Both the position numbers and the translations under genes were made by a program. DNA of 64,000 bases from Treponema peruense (GTDB taxonomy: Bacteria; Spirochaetota; Spirochaetia; Treponematales; Treponemataceae), in contig NZ_CP064936.1 in NCBI RefSeq assembly GCF_016117655.1, positions 1,612,001 through 1,676,000 of the forward strand. The letters are read 5' to 3'. How positions within the stretch are numbered: the first letter of the stretch is position 1; each line of letters starts with the position of its first letter. Below, piece by piece: positions 1-7,825 of the stretch. The notes under the pieces were generated by a model. The model did not search any database. It saw only the letters and a program-made list of their open reading frames with translations, and had not been told where the DNA came from.

Positions 1-831
1 ACCGCTGTTCCGGAATGATTGTAACACGGCAAGCGTGTCTCTGCAAGAAGCAACATCATGAACACGCAGCATGGAAGCTCCCCTAAGGACAGAAACAAGG
101 TCTGCTGCAAGGGTTCCGTAAAGCCTGTCTTTTATGTCGCGGCCCGTCATCTGCCCTATGCATGTTTTTCTGGAAAGTGCCATAAGTACAGGGTACTGCC
201 CTGAACAGAGCCGTCCGCATTCAGCAATAAGTACTTTGTTTGACTCAAGGTCCTTTCCGAAACCGACACCAGGGTCAACTATTATTTTGTCACGGCTTAT
301 TCCGCAGAGGGCTGCATAGTCTGCACGCTCCGAAAGATAGGCGCTTACTTCTGCAAAAACATCGTTGTACTTTGTGTCGCCCTGCATTGAAGAAGGGATT
401 CCCCTTTTGTGCATGAGAATTACTGGAATCTTTGCGCGGGCCGCAAACGAAGCCATTGCAGCATCATCTTCAAGTGCAGAAACATCGTTAAGAATATCTG
501 CCCCTGCAGTTACGGCAGCTTCCATAACAGACTTCTTTCTTGTGTCTACAGAAACAGGAATATCAGATACCTTTCTTATTCCTTCAATTACCGGAATAAT
601 CCTGGCTGTTTCTTCTTCTGCACTTACATACTCAGAGCCCGGACGGGTTGACTCGCCTCCAACATCTATTATGTCTGCACCTTCTTCTATAAGTTCAAGA
701 GCTCTTTCAAGGCCACCACGGCTTCCTTCAAAAAAACTGTCAGGTGTGCAGTTTACTATTCCCATAATCAAAGCGGGAAGTTCCGTAGAAACCGTTCTGT
801 CTGAAAGGCAAAGTTCAATTTTCTTTTTCAT
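1..831 (-). CDS. folP: Dihydropteroate synthase, 3' end cut by window edge
   Basis: Cytosolic folate-pathway enzyme joining p-aminobenzoate to 6-hydroxymethyl-dihydropterin diphosphate. Read from ATG at 831, 277 codons stay open to the window edge, so only the extreme C-terminus can be missing (the family is about 270-300 residues). Visible motifs are MGIVNCTPDSFF near residues 23-34, the GGESTRPGSE loop near 62-71, and DPGVGFGKD further on; these are the classic DHPS pterin and phosphate-binding segments. The start codon lies one base past the dxs stop, with GGAG placed within the end of dxs, so the two genes are almost certainly cotranscribed and translationally coupled. Confidence 0.95.
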   Translation of the reverse strand, partial: MKKKIELCLSDRTVSTELPALIMGIVNCTPDSFFEGSRGGLERALELIEEGADIIDVGGESTRPGSEYVSAEEETARIIPVIEGIRKVSDIPVSVDTRKKSVMEAAVTAGADILNDVSALEDDAAMASFAARAKIPVILMHKRGIPSSMQGDTKYNDVFAEVSAYLSERADYAALCGISRDKIIVDPGVGFGKDLESNKVLIAECGRLCSGQYPVLMALSRKTCIGQMTGRDIKDRLYGTLAADLVSVLRGASMLRVHDVASCRDTLAVLQSFRNSG

Positions 832-832
832 G

Positions 833-2764
833 TCAGTTCTCCGTAAGAGTGCGCGCAAGGGCCGCTATTGTGTCAGGGTCAAGACCTGCTTCTTCAAGAA
901 TCTGCATACGGTTTCCGTTATGTAGGAATCTGTCTGGAAAACCGGTCGCTGCAGTTTTAATTTTTGGAGCATAAGGCGACCTGAGCAGAACAGACTCAAG
1001 GTTTCTTCCGATTCCACCGGTAAGTATGCCGTCTTCAACAAAGACAACGGCATCGTAGGAAGATGCAAGTTTTACAAAATATTCTTCGTCAAAAGGTTTT
1101 ATGAAGCGCAGGGAATAAATGTCTGCCCATATTCCGCCAAGAAGAAGGGAACGCGAAGCAACCAGACACTCACTGAACATTCCGCCGGTACACACAAACA
1201 GAACCTTTTTGTTTTTTGCGCCGTTAAGTTCGGACTCATCTGCAAAGCGTGCCGAAACTGCAGGAGCAAATTCTTCGGCCCCAACAAAAAGGCCTCGGCC
1301 AGCTTCAACCGGTGCCGCAAACGAAGCGAGTTCTGACGGGCATGACATTTTTGGCCAGCGTATTGCAACAGGCCCCTTTGCGCACGAAACGGCCCAATCA
1401 AGGCATAAATCAAGATCGACCCTGCTTGCGACAGACATAATGCACATATTCGGAACGGGAAGCAGCATGCTTATGTCAAAGATTCCCTGGTGTGTTTCAC
1501 CGTCCGAAGGAACCGCCCCTGCCCTGTCCATTACCAGAACGGCATGTCTTGAAGGAAGTGCTATATCTTCTACAATCTGGTCAAAGGAACGCTGCATGAA
1601 TGTAGAGTAAATTGCCGCAACAGGAACCATTCCTCCGGCTGCGAGTCCCCCTGCAAAAGTTATGGCATGTTCTTCTGCTATTCCCACATCATAAAAACGC
1701 CTAGGGAACCTGCGGGAAAAAGCATCAAGTCCTGTACCCTTTGACATTGCTGCAGTGACAGCCGCGATTTTAGGATTTTCTTCGGCAAGTGAAACAATTT
1801 TTGAACTGAATGCTTCGGTAAAGCTGAGTGCGTCGAATTTTTCTACAACACCGTCACTTGTATTGAAAGGTCCCACCCCATGGAATGCAGAAGGATTGTT
1901 TTCTGCCGGACTGTATCCCCTGCCTTTTTTTGTAACAACATGGATTACCACAGGGCGCGGAATCTTTGCAGCCTTCCGCAAAACCCGTTCAAGCTGTTCT
2001 ATATTATGGCCGTTAAGCGGCCCCACGTATTCAAATCCAAGGTCTACAAAAAGATTATTTGTAAGAAACATTCCCTTAAGGCCTCTTTTGAGCCTGTAAA
2101 TCAATTTTCCGATATGGCGGTTGATGTAAGGAATGTAGTCCACTGCCCTGTCAAACTTGTAGCGGAATGACTGGTAGGCGTCTGTCATCGTAAGGCGCGA
2201 AAGATAACGTGAAAGTGAACCTACGTTGCGACTTATGGACATCTGGTTGTCATTTACAATTACAATGAGATTTTTTGCAAGCTGGCCGGCATGACTCAGT
2301 CCTTCAAAGGCCATTCCCCCTGTAAGGGCACCGTCACCTATTACGGCAATAACCTTTCCGTCCTTTCCTGTCTGCTGCCATGCAGAAAGAAGTCCCAGTG
2401 CAGATGAAATGGAAGAAGAAGCGTGTCCTGCATCAAAAAAGTCATGAGGGCTTTCTGTAATTCTTGTAAAACCCGAAATTCCGTCTTTTTCCCTAAGAGT
2501 ATAAAAATTTTCAAGGCGGCCTGTAAGAAGCTTGTGCGGGTAACACTGATGGCTTACGTCCCAGACTATTGCATCATGGGGACTGGAAAATACCCTGTGA
2601 AGCGCTATTGAAAGCTCTACTACACCCAGATTACTGGCAAGATGGCCTCCGTTACGGCCTACGACATCTATAATTTCGCGCCGCATTTCCGAAGCCAAAG
2701 CCGGAAGTTCTGATTCTGGAAGGGCCTTTAGGTCATCTGGTGAATGTATATTCTGAAGGATCAA
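833..2764 (-). CDS. dxs: 1-deoxy-D-xylulose-5-phosphate synthase
   Basis: Thiamine-diphosphate enzyme condensing pyruvate and glyceraldehyde 3-phosphate, the first step of the MEP isoprenoid pathway. At 643 residues it has the normal family length. The N-terminal ThDP domain shows GDGALTGGMAFE and the NDNQMSISRNVGSLS segment; the transketolase-type central domain shows VGIAEEHAITFAGGLA; a transketolase C-terminal domain follows. The family motif WDVGHQAYPHK reads WDVSHQCYPHK here, a Gly-to-Ser and Ala-to-Cys change that I regard as tolerated. Translation starts at TTG (2764), placed by AGGAG six bases upstream. folP follows immediately in the same direction. Confidence 0.96.
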   Translation of the reverse strand: MILQNIHSPDDLKALPESELPALASEMRREIIDVVGRNGGHLASNLGVVELSIALHRVFSSPHDAIVWDVSHQCYPHKLLTGRLENFYTLREKDGISGFTRITESPHDFFDAGHASSSISSALGLLSAWQQTGKDGKVIAVIGDGALTGGMAFEGLSHAGQLAKNLIVIVNDNQMSISRNVGSLSRYLSRLTMTDAYQSFRYKFDRAVDYIPYINRHIGKLIYRLKRGLKGMFLTNNLFVDLGFEYVGPLNGHNIEQLERVLRKAAKIPRPVVIHVVTKKGRGYSPAENNPSAFHGVGPFNTSDGVVEKFDALSFTEAFSSKIVSLAEENPKIAAVTAAMSKGTGLDAFSRRFPRRFYDVGIAEEHAITFAGGLAAGGMVPVAAIYSTFMQRSFDQIVEDIALPSRHAVLVMDRAGAVPSDGETHQGIFDISMLLPVPNMCIMSVASRVDLDLCLDWAVSCAKGPVAIRWPKMSCPSELASFAAPVEAGRGLFVGAEEFAPAVSARFADESELNGAKNKKVLFVCTGGMFSECLVASRSLLLGGIWADIYSLRFIKPFDEEYFVKLASSYDAVVFVEDGILTGGIGRNLESVLLRSPYAPKIKTAATGFPDRFLHNGNRMQILEEAGLDPDTIAALARTLTEN

Positions 2765-2818
2765 AAAAAACTCCTAAACTGCGCGGAATTCTGTACCGCC
2801 ATGCAGATATAAAAAAAA

Positions 2819-2835
2819 CCGGGGTTTTCTCCCGG
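2819..2835 (-). terminator. GC hairpin plus T-run upstream of dxs
   Basis: CCGGG (2819-2823) pairs with CCCGG (2831-2835). On the minus strand the hairpin is followed by a run of eight T (2811-2818). It lies between the bS22-like gene and dxs, 55 nt before the dxs start. It could be a second terminator for the small gene or an attenuator in front of dxs. Confidence 0.5.
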
Positions 2836-2869
2836 CCGGACGCAGCGTGCAAAATTTCCCCTGCAAAAA

Positions 2870-2906
2870 AAAGACCGCAGTAAGTCCGAAAACAACCGCG
2901 GTCTTT
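2870..2906 (-). terminator. Rho-independent terminator after the bS22-like gene
   Basis: AAAGACCGC (2870-2878) and GCGGTCTTT (2898-2906) form a perfect 9-bp stem. On the minus strand a T-tract follows (As at 2865-2872 on the plus strand). It sits 36 nt past the stop codon of the small ribosomal-protein gene. Confidence 0.8.
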
Positions 2907-2942
2907 CAAGGGAAAAAGGCCAAGATACAGTCTTTCGAACTG

Positions 2943-3032
2943 TTACTTGCTCTTATGCCGATTTCTTCTAAGCTTCTTCTTTCGCTTATGTGTCGCTATC
3001 TTTGCGCGCTTTCTTTTCTTTCCACAAGGCAC
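2943..3032 (-). CDS. AURKAIP1/COX24-domain (bS22/mS38-like) small ribosomal protein
   Basis: A 29-residue very basic protein starting MPCGKKRKR and containing ATHKRKKKLRRNRHK, so almost all Lys, Arg and His. This matches the short bacterial proteins of the AURKAIP1/COX24 C-terminal family, related to mitochondrial mS38 and mycobacterial bS22, which bind the small ribosomal subunit. GTG start at 3032; AAGGAG (3040-3045) lies 7 nt upstream. A good sigma-70 promoter (3065-3093) precedes it and a strong terminator follows (2870-2906), so it is an independent transcription unit. The ribosomal role is inferred from family resemblance. Confidence 0.85.
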   Translation of the reverse strand: MPCGKKRKRAKIATHKRKKKLRRNRHKSK

Positions 3033-3064
3033 GATAGAACTCCTTAATTAAGTAAGTATTTGTA

Positions 3065-3093
3065 ATTATCGTTTTTTTTGGTAATTACGTCAA
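3065..3093 (-). promoter_or_regulatory. Sigma-70-type promoter of the bS22-like gene
   Basis: On the minus strand TTGACG (3088-3093), a 17-nt spacer, then GATAAT (3065-3070). Predicted start of transcription is near 3058, giving a leader of about 26 nt that holds AAGGAG. An inverted repeat GTAATTA (3062-3068) / TAATTAC (3082-3088) overlaps the -10 and spacer and could be an operator. Confidence 0.7.
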
Positions 3094-3122
3094 GTACCAT
3101 ACAGTATTTTTTTGTTTTTTTC

Positions 3123-4361
3123 TCAATCAAGTTCCACCAGAAGACGGTTCAAAAAGAGTATCCCCTTTTCGTTGAGGGCATAAAATGTTTCACCGCCGCA
3201 GGAAGAATAAACATTTGTCATTCCTTCATCATAAAACCTGCGCCACACCCCGTTTTTTTCACCAAGCCTCAATGAAAGATTTCCGTTCCATGGAGACACA
3301 CCGGAATACAACCTTTCATATTTCTGCGCGCTCACCCCCTGTCTTGTTCTGAGTCCCATCATAAGAAACTCAAATTCCATTGTTTTTGCATCCAGATTTT
3401 CTGTTTCCAAAGGGACATCGTCTTTGACAAGCTGTTCAAAAGACAGACCGTCGCACGAAGAGGCGCTGTATGTTTTCCAGAAGTCAATGTAGGCTTTTAC
3501 ATCTTTTTTGACATTCCATCTGAGCCCCTCAGAACCGCAGTAAACTGTTCCCGAAGCACCGGCTCCGGCTCCTATATAGCTCTGCTGCTGCCAGTATGCG
3601 CTGTTGTGACGGCTTTCTTTTCCCGCAAGACAGAAATTTGACACTTCGTACTGTGAAAATCCATGCGAAAAAAGAATATCGCGCCCCAAAAGCCACTGTG
3701 AGTCAGCTTCATCTGCATTCCATTCCATTCCATTGTCTATTTTTTTGCAAAGGGGTGTACCTTCTTCTACCGTAAGCGTATACAAAGAAAAGTGCTGCGG
3801 TCCATAGGAAAGCATTTTTTTGAGCGAAAGGGCAAATTCTTCACTGTTCTGGGCTGGAAGTCCTGCAATGGCATCCAGACTCAGGTCGTTTTTCCAGCAT
3901 TTTTTTACGAGTTCAAGTGCCTGCTGTGCCTTCTGTACAGTGCAGTTTCTTCTTACCGAAAGCAGCGCTGCGGAATTAAGGCTCTGTATGCCAAGAGAAA
4001 GTCTGTTGACGCCGCAGGAATCGGCAGCAGAAAGCAGTTCTTTATCAAGGGATTCGGGGTTCATTTCGACAGTAACTTCTGCACCGCAGGAAATTCCGCA
4101 TTTGCATGACTTTTGTATTCCGTCAAACAGGCTGTTCAACTGAACGGGTGACAGAAGGCTTGGTGTTCCACCGCCGATATAAACTGTATTCCACTCCTGT
4201 ACACCAAAGATCCGGGCATAAGTTTTCACTTCCTTTACAACGCAGTCCACGTAGTCATCGGGAACAGATTTACACAAACCTATGCCCGTGCTGAAAAAGT
4301 CGCAGTAGTCGCATTTTGAGGTACAGAAAGGAATGTGCACATAAAGGGAAAATTTTCCCAT
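3123..4361 (-). CDS. hemW: HemW-type radical SAM protein (coproporphyrinogen III oxidase-like)
   Basis: Radical SAM protein of 412 residues. The 4Fe-4S/SAM motif CTSKCDYC (Cys13, 17, 20) follows YVHIPF and is followed by DFF. The residue after CxxxCxxC-x is Phe, as in HemW, rather than the extra Cys of true HemN. The SAM-binding GGGTPSLL near residue 65, EMNPES, LSLGIQS and RHNSAYW are family motifs; a HemN C-terminal domain occupies about residues 320-410. HemW proteins bind haem and are haem chaperones in other bacteria; oxidase activity should not be assumed. The ATG overlaps the lepB stop by one base, so it is probably translated by coupling from lepB mRNA. Confidence 0.92.
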   Translation of the reverse strand: MGKFSLYVHIPFCTSKCDYCDFFSTGIGLCKSVPDDYVDCVVKEVKTYARIFGVQEWNTVYIGGGTPSLLSPVQLNSLFDGIQKSCKCGISCGAEVTVEMNPESLDKELLSAADSCGVNRLSLGIQSLNSAALLSVRRNCTVQKAQQALELVKKCWKNDLSLDAIAGLPAQNSEEFALSLKKMLSYGPQHFSLYTLTVEEGTPLCKKIDNGMEWNADEADSQWLLGRDILFSHGFSQYEVSNFCLAGKESRHNSAYWQQQSYIGAGAGASGTVYCGSEGLRWNVKKDVKAYIDFWKTYSASSCDGLSFEQLVKDDVPLETENLDAKTMEFEFLMMGLRTRQGVSAQKYERLYSGVSPWNGNLSLRLGEKNGVWRRFYDEGMTNVYSSCGGETFYALNEKGILFLNRLLVELD

Positions 4362-5056
4362 CAGAAAAGTTTTATTCTGTTAAGCGGAAAAAACTGAAGG
4401 ACGGCACTTCCCTTGAACATGGAAGATTTTACGGGACCGTAACCCCTTGAGTCTACAGCTTCAATTCTGTTGTCTGCAAGAAGGAAATACTCGTCACTGC
4501 CCAGCACGGTTTCTGCCATATCACCAATACAGCCCATTCCGTCCCACTCAACCGGAACAGAATAAATACTTACGTCATAAGGCTTTGAGGCAAGTTCAAA
4601 TTCTGTCAGAAAAAGATTCTGTCCTGCAGGCTTTACGTAAAGAACATAATCCTTCATGTAAATTGTATCTCCGGGAAGCGCCACAACGCGTCTGAGTGTT
4701 TCCTTACCGCTCATTTTGTGCGTATAACCGAACGGAGCATATTTCTGAAGTGTAAAGAAACTTACCGAAGTATTTATGAATCTCTGAAAAAAAGAAAGTC
4801 TGCGGCCGTCAGTTCTGGACAGAAGAACAACGCTGCCTCTTTTTGGACTTTTTGCAAGCGGGCACACAAAGACCATTCCGTTTTCTGCAATCCCCTTTTC
4901 CATGGAATCTGAGCGTACATAAACCGGAAAAAGCACATAATTCAGGAAAAGCGATATAAAAAGAACAACGGAGGCAACAAGAATAAAACATCTTGTAACG
5001 CGCCTGCGTCTTTCACGCCTCATTTCAAAGGAATAGTCATATACATTCTGTTTCAT
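4361..5056 (-). CDS. lepB: Signal peptidase I (S26), catalytic Lys position is Arg
   Basis: Membrane-bound type I signal peptidase that removes signal peptides from exported proteins. 231 residues: basic cytosolic N-terminus, one TM segment at about residues 22-45, then the periplasmic catalytic domain. The box B serine is present (RSDSMEKG). Box D reads LRRVVALPGD: the family has Lys-Arg before the hydrophobic pair, and the Lys is the general base, so this protein has Arg where the catalytic Lys should be. Box E is intact (DSRGYGPV). There is no Shine-Dalgarno sequence; a promoter ends 9 nt before the ATG. The hemW gene follows with a one-base overlap. Family assignment is firm; activity is uncertain. 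Confidence 0.88.
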   Translation of the reverse strand: MKQNVYDYSFEMRRERRRRVTRCFILVASVVLFISLFLNYVLFPVYVRSDSMEKGIAENGMVFVCPLAKSPKRGSVVLLSRTDGRRLSFFQRFINTSVSFFTLQKYAPFGYTHKMSGKETLRRVVALPGDTIYMKDYVLYVKPAGQNLFLTEFELASKPYDVSIYSVPVEWDGMGCIGDMAETVLGSDEYFLLADNRIEAVDSRGYGPVKSSMFKGSAVLQFFPLNRIKLF

Positions 5057-5065
5057 TTATAAACA

Positions 5066-5094
5066 ATAATACCACATACAGCAGGTGCTTTCAA
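5066..5094 (-). promoter_or_regulatory. Promoter of lepB-hemW, predicts near-leaderless mRNA
   Basis: On the minus strand TTGAAA (5089-5094), a 17-nt spacer, TATTAT (5066-5071). Only 9 nt separate the -10 from the lepB ATG (5056), so transcription should begin within a few bases of the start codon. Confidence 0.7.
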
Positions 5095-5156
5095 TCCCCG
5101 CAAAAAACGCGAGCAAAAGAGACAGCTGGCACCAGACGGCGGGCAGCATACAACTG

Positions 5157-5185
5157 TAGACTTTTGGCCGATGCTTTGATATTAT
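5157..5185 (+). promoter_or_regulatory. Promoter of smpB, predicts leaderless mRNA
   Basis: TAGACT (5157-5162), 17-nt spacer, TATTAT (5180-5185). The -10 ends 7 nt before the ATG at 5193, which is also the start best matching SmpB length, so the mRNA likely begins at that A. The -35 is weak (4 of 6). Confidence 0.55.
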
Positions 5186-5192
5186 GGAAGAT

Positions 5193-5657
5193 ATGGCAGA
5201 AAGTCGCAAAATAATAGCACAAAACAGAAAAGCTCACTTTAACTATACAATCGAAGATAAAATTGAATGCGGAATAGCCCTCGAAGGAACAGAAGTAAAA
5301 TCCGTAAGGGACGGAAACGTTTCGTTCAATGACAGTTTTGCCCTTATAGAAAACGGTGAAGTCTGGGTTCAGAATTTTCACATTGCCGAATATATGTTTT
5401 CTTCTGTGTTCAACCATGACCCCGACAGAAAAAAGAAGCTTCTTCTGCATAAAGAAGAGATTAAAAGACTTCAGCGCAAGGTAGAAGAAAAAGGATACAC
5501 GCTTATTCCGCTTGATTTTTACCTTAAGAACGGGCTTGTAAAACTGACGCTCGGTGTCTGCAAAGGAAAGAAACAGTTTGACAAGCGTGCAGACATAAAG
5601 GACCGTGACGTAAAGCGCGAAATTGCAAGGGAATTCCGCTCCAACCTGAACGGATAG
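5193..5657 (+). CDS. smpB: SsrA-binding protein SmpB
   Basis: Partner of tmRNA in trans-translation; binds the tRNA-like domain and enters stalled ribosomes. 154 residues, the normal length. Visible family segments: KIIAQNRKAHFNY at the N-terminus, IECGIALEGTEVKSVRDG, FALIENGEVWV, HDPDRKKKLLLHKEEI, and the basic tail GKKQFDKRADIKDRDVKREI that contacts the decoding centre. An ATG at 5184 is possible, but the one at 5193 fits the family N-terminus and sits exactly where a leaderless transcript would start. I saw no tmRNA gene next to it. Confidence 0.95.
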   Translation: MAESRKIIAQNRKAHFNYTIEDKIECGIALEGTEVKSVRDGNVSFNDSFALIENGEVWVQNFHIAEYMFSSVFNHDPDRKKKLLLHKEEIKRLQRKVEEKGYTLIPLDFYLKNGLVKLTLGVCKGKKQFDKRADIKDRDVKREIAREFRSNLNG

Positions 5658-5666
5658 GAAAAGCCA

Positions 5667-6515
5667 TTGCACGCAGGAAAAATTCTTCTTGGAATACTGA
5701 TGCTTCTCTATTCTGCTGCATACGCGGCCACAACCGTAGACTTCTATGCAACAGTTTCATCTTCTGATGATGAAAACATGATAAAAATGACGACAGACCT
5801 TTTTTACAGCCAGTTTCTGTCAATAAACGGTTATGCAGTCAACGACAGAAGGGACACTGCCTACCCGCCGCAAACACCTTCGCCCAACATCGCCTTTTAT
5901 GCAGAAATACAGGAAGACTCAAACGGAAGCTGGATCTGCACGCTGAACGCAATTGACAGTTCCCGGGAAAAATCTGTAAACGCAACAAAAAAATATGCTT
6001 CTTACTATAAAATTCTTCTTGACGCAAAGGCTTCACTTGAAAACCTGCTTAAAAATCTGAGTACGGGGGTTTCCGGTACGGCAGAAGAAAGTACCGCGCA
6101 GGAACCTGCACAGACTGCTGTACCGTCAGAACCTGACACAGAAAAACAGACAAGCCCTATAGAACAGCTTGCAGGAACATGGAACGGTGAAGACCATATA
6201 GAAAAAATACTGATTCTACGCAGCGGAAGAGGATTCGTAATCTTTGAAAACGGTGCGAGCATGAATATTTCTGTAGAAGAAGCAGGCGGTTCAGTAAAGA
6301 TAACGCAGACTTCAAGGCCGAATGCTTCTTTCTTTCCGGAACTGCCCAGAGCCCTTGCCCTAAAAAATGCAGCCCAATCACAGCCTGTCGAATGGAACCT
6401 TACCCTTGCAGAAGACGGTTCACTCAAAGGTTCAAAAACTACTCTGGTAGAGTCCCGCTCTTCTGACACGGGTGTAAGCCGGGGAACTGTCGCCGTAGAA
6501 TGGAAAAGACGCTGA
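5667..6515 (+). CDS. Exported protein of unknown function
   Basis: 282 residues, not recognised. Starts at TTG with AGGA about six bases upstream, nine bases after the smpB stop, so it is probably cotranscribed with smpB. The first 20 residues form a signal peptide (KILLGILMLLYSAAYA then ATTVD). An N-terminal region of about 120 residues contains DFYATVSSSDDENM and a helical LDAKASLENLLKNL stretch. A low-complexity Glu/Thr/Pro linker lies at about residues 130-165. A beta-rich C-terminal domain begins at GTWNGEDHIEKILILRSGRG and resembles small lipocalin-like or DUF-type beta domains in its strand pattern only. Likely periplasmic. Confidence 0.75.
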   Translation: MHAGKILLGILMLLYSAAYAATTVDFYATVSSSDDENMIKMTTDLFYSQFLSINGYAVNDRRDTAYPPQTPSPNIAFYAEIQEDSNGSWICTLNAIDSSREKSVNATKKYASYYKILLDAKASLENLLKNLSTGVSGTAEESTAQEPAQTAVPSEPDTEKQTSPIEQLAGTWNGEDHIEKILILRSGRGFVIFENGASMNISVEEAGGSVKITQTSRPNASFFPELPRALALKNAAQSQPVEWNLTLAEDGSLKGSKTTLVESRSSDTGVSRGTVAVEWKRR

Positions 6516-6518
6516 AAT

Positions 6519-7109
6519 TCAGACTGTAACGGAACCCTGACGCAACACTTCTATTTTTTCACCGTTTATGCGAACAAGTGTAGAAGGAAGGCAGCCTTTT
6601 TTGTCACCGTCTTCTACAATAAGATCTGCTTCACTGCCGAATTCATCTTTTATTGCACTGATTGTATCCAGAACAGGACTGCCGCTTCTGTTTACGCTGG
6701 TACTGTATACCGGGCAGCCGCACAGCTCAATCACTTTTCTGATCCATTCATCACCGGGACATCTGAAAGCCACGCACGGTGTGTCACAAAACAGCGGCAC
6801 ATCTTTTTTGACAGGTACAATTACCGTAAGCGCGCCGGGCCACTTTGACATGACAGCCTGGGGAATTTTAACATCTGTATAGAGATAAATATCTTTTGGG
6901 GAAGCAATAAGTTCAATAAGGGGCTTGCTTTCCGAACGGCCTTTTATCGCGCGTATTCTGTCGTCTGAATAAAACCTTTTTCTTCCAGGAACATCAACTG
7001 CGCCACTGAAGCCGTAAACGGTGTCTGTAGGCAAAACTGCAACACCGCCTTTCAAAAGACATTCCGCGGCGAGCTTAACGGACTCACAATCACACTTACT
7101 GACAGTCAT
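6519..7109 (-). CDS. tsaC: Threonylcarbamoyl-AMP synthase (Sua5/YrdC/YwlC family)
   Basis: Makes threonylcarbamoyl-AMP from threonine, bicarbonate and ATP for t6A37 modification of ANN-decoding tRNAs. 196 residues, single YrdC domain without the Sua5 C-terminal extension. Motifs: GGVAVLPTDTVYGFSG, RIRAIKGRSESKPL (substrate-binding Lys-Arg-Ser/Lys-Pro pattern) and YSTSVNRSG. ATG at 7109 is chosen because GGGAGG lies 11 nt upstream; the frame is open further to 7148, but that would enlarge the overlap with the upstream gene. As called, it overlaps the preceding FtsB-like gene by 14 bp. Confidence 0.9.
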   Translation of the reverse strand: MTVSKCDCESVKLAAECLLKGGVAVLPTDTVYGFSGAVDVPGRKRFYSDDRIRAIKGRSESKPLIELIASPKDIYLYTDVKIPQAVMSKWPGALTVIVPVKKDVPLFCDTPCVAFRCPGDEWIRKVIELCGCPVYSTSVNRSGSPVLDTISAIKDEFGSEADLIVEDGDKKGCLPSTLVRINGEKIEVLRQGSVTV

Positions 7110-7593
7110 ATACGACAGTTCCTCCCATAGAAGCAGATTTTTTTGCAAAACGGGGTAAAATTATGTAGCCGCGCTGAATGTCGCAGACAACCATAATTGC
7201 ATAAATAAGAAACATAATTGAAAATCCCGAAACTTTGCAAAGCCATTCCGGAATATAGGTAACAGGAGAATGCCTTATAACCGTTCCCGGGTCAAAAACA
7301 TGGGTTTCCCTGGCTGCAAGACCTGTAATCTTTACAAGTTTTTCACCTTCAGAAACGTAGCCGAGTTTTCTTGCATAAGCGGCAATAACATCCGCGTCCT
7401 TCTGGAGGGCAAGTTTTTCAAGAGTAAGTTCATCAAACGTTTTTTCAATTTCGGCGGTGTGTGCGCTCATAACTCTCTTCTGTTCAAGAAGCTGGTTCAT
7501 TGCCCAGATACCGTCGCGGCCGCCTATTACAGCCATGGCAACATAAAACATTGTTCCAAGACAGGCGGCAACAAGTAATCGACATCTTCTCAT
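7096..7593 (-). CDS. FtsB/DivIC-like septum formation initiator family protein
   Basis: 165 residues from ATG 7593 (TTG at 7620 is an alternative that adds nine residues; neither has a clear Shine-Dalgarno). A TM segment at about residues 5-25 is followed by a coiled-coil region (LLEQKRVMSAHTAEIEKTFDELTLEKLALQKDADVIAAYARKLGYV, given here as one continuous stretch in the protein at about residues 35-80) that ends in the YAR-LGYV pattern typical of FtsB/DivIC, where the C-terminal motif contacts FtsL and FtsQ. A second hydrophobic segment near residues 125-145 is unusual for FtsB and makes the fold two-pass. Upstream of tsaC in one operon. Role in division inferred from the family. Confidence 0.75.
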   Translation of the reverse strand: MRRCRLLVAACLGTMFYVAMAVIGGRDGIWAMNQLLEQKRVMSAHTAEIEKTFDELTLEKLALQKDADVIAAYARKLGYVSEGEKLVKITGLAARETHVFDPGTVIRHSPVTYIPEWLCKVSGFSIMFLIYAIMVVCDIQRGYIILPRFAKKSASMGGTVVYDCQ

Positions 7594-7655
7594 TATGCTT
7601 TTTTTTCGGCACAAATTCAAAGTTTCTGAATTTAAAAGGTGGAAAAAAACGCCGC

Positions 7656-7683
7656 ATTATAGTAGAATAGTATTGTTTTGCAA
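7656..7683 (-). promoter_or_regulatory. Promoter of ftsB-like/tsaC operon
   Basis: Minus strand TTGCAA (7678-7683), 16-nt spacer, TATAAT (7656-7661, perfect -10). Expected transcription start near 7649, leader about 55 nt to the ATG at 7593. Confidence 0.75.
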
Positions 7684-7711
7684 ATAGTTTGTTTCTTTTA
7701 AGGGAGACTTC

Positions 7712-7739
7712 TCAAGAAACACGCGGAATATGCCGATAA
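7712..7739 (+). promoter_or_regulatory. Sigma-28 (FliA)-like promoter of the acidic-protein/DUF115 operon
   Basis: TCAAGAAA (7712-7719), 12-nt spacer, GCCGATAA (7732-7739). The -10 matches the FliA consensus GCCGATAA in all eight positions; the -35 matches TAAAGTTT in five of eight and the spacer is one longer than the usual 11. The leader to the ATG at 7826 would be about 80 nt. Confidence 0.55.
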
Positions 7740-7825
7740 ACAAAACTAGAGAACCGTCAAAAAAACTCTTGCATTCTTTTACAGAGGACGTTTCGCGTAC
7801 TTTTCTACAATTTTAAGGGGAAAAT

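Noticed and set aside
5057-5192. tmRNA gene beside smpB
   Set aside because: Read both strands for a tRNA-like acceptor and CCA end; none found.
7730-7816. 28-codon open frame in the leader of the acidic-protein gene
   Set aside because: No good ribosome-binding site, and its start overlaps the -10 of the proposed sigma-28 promoter.
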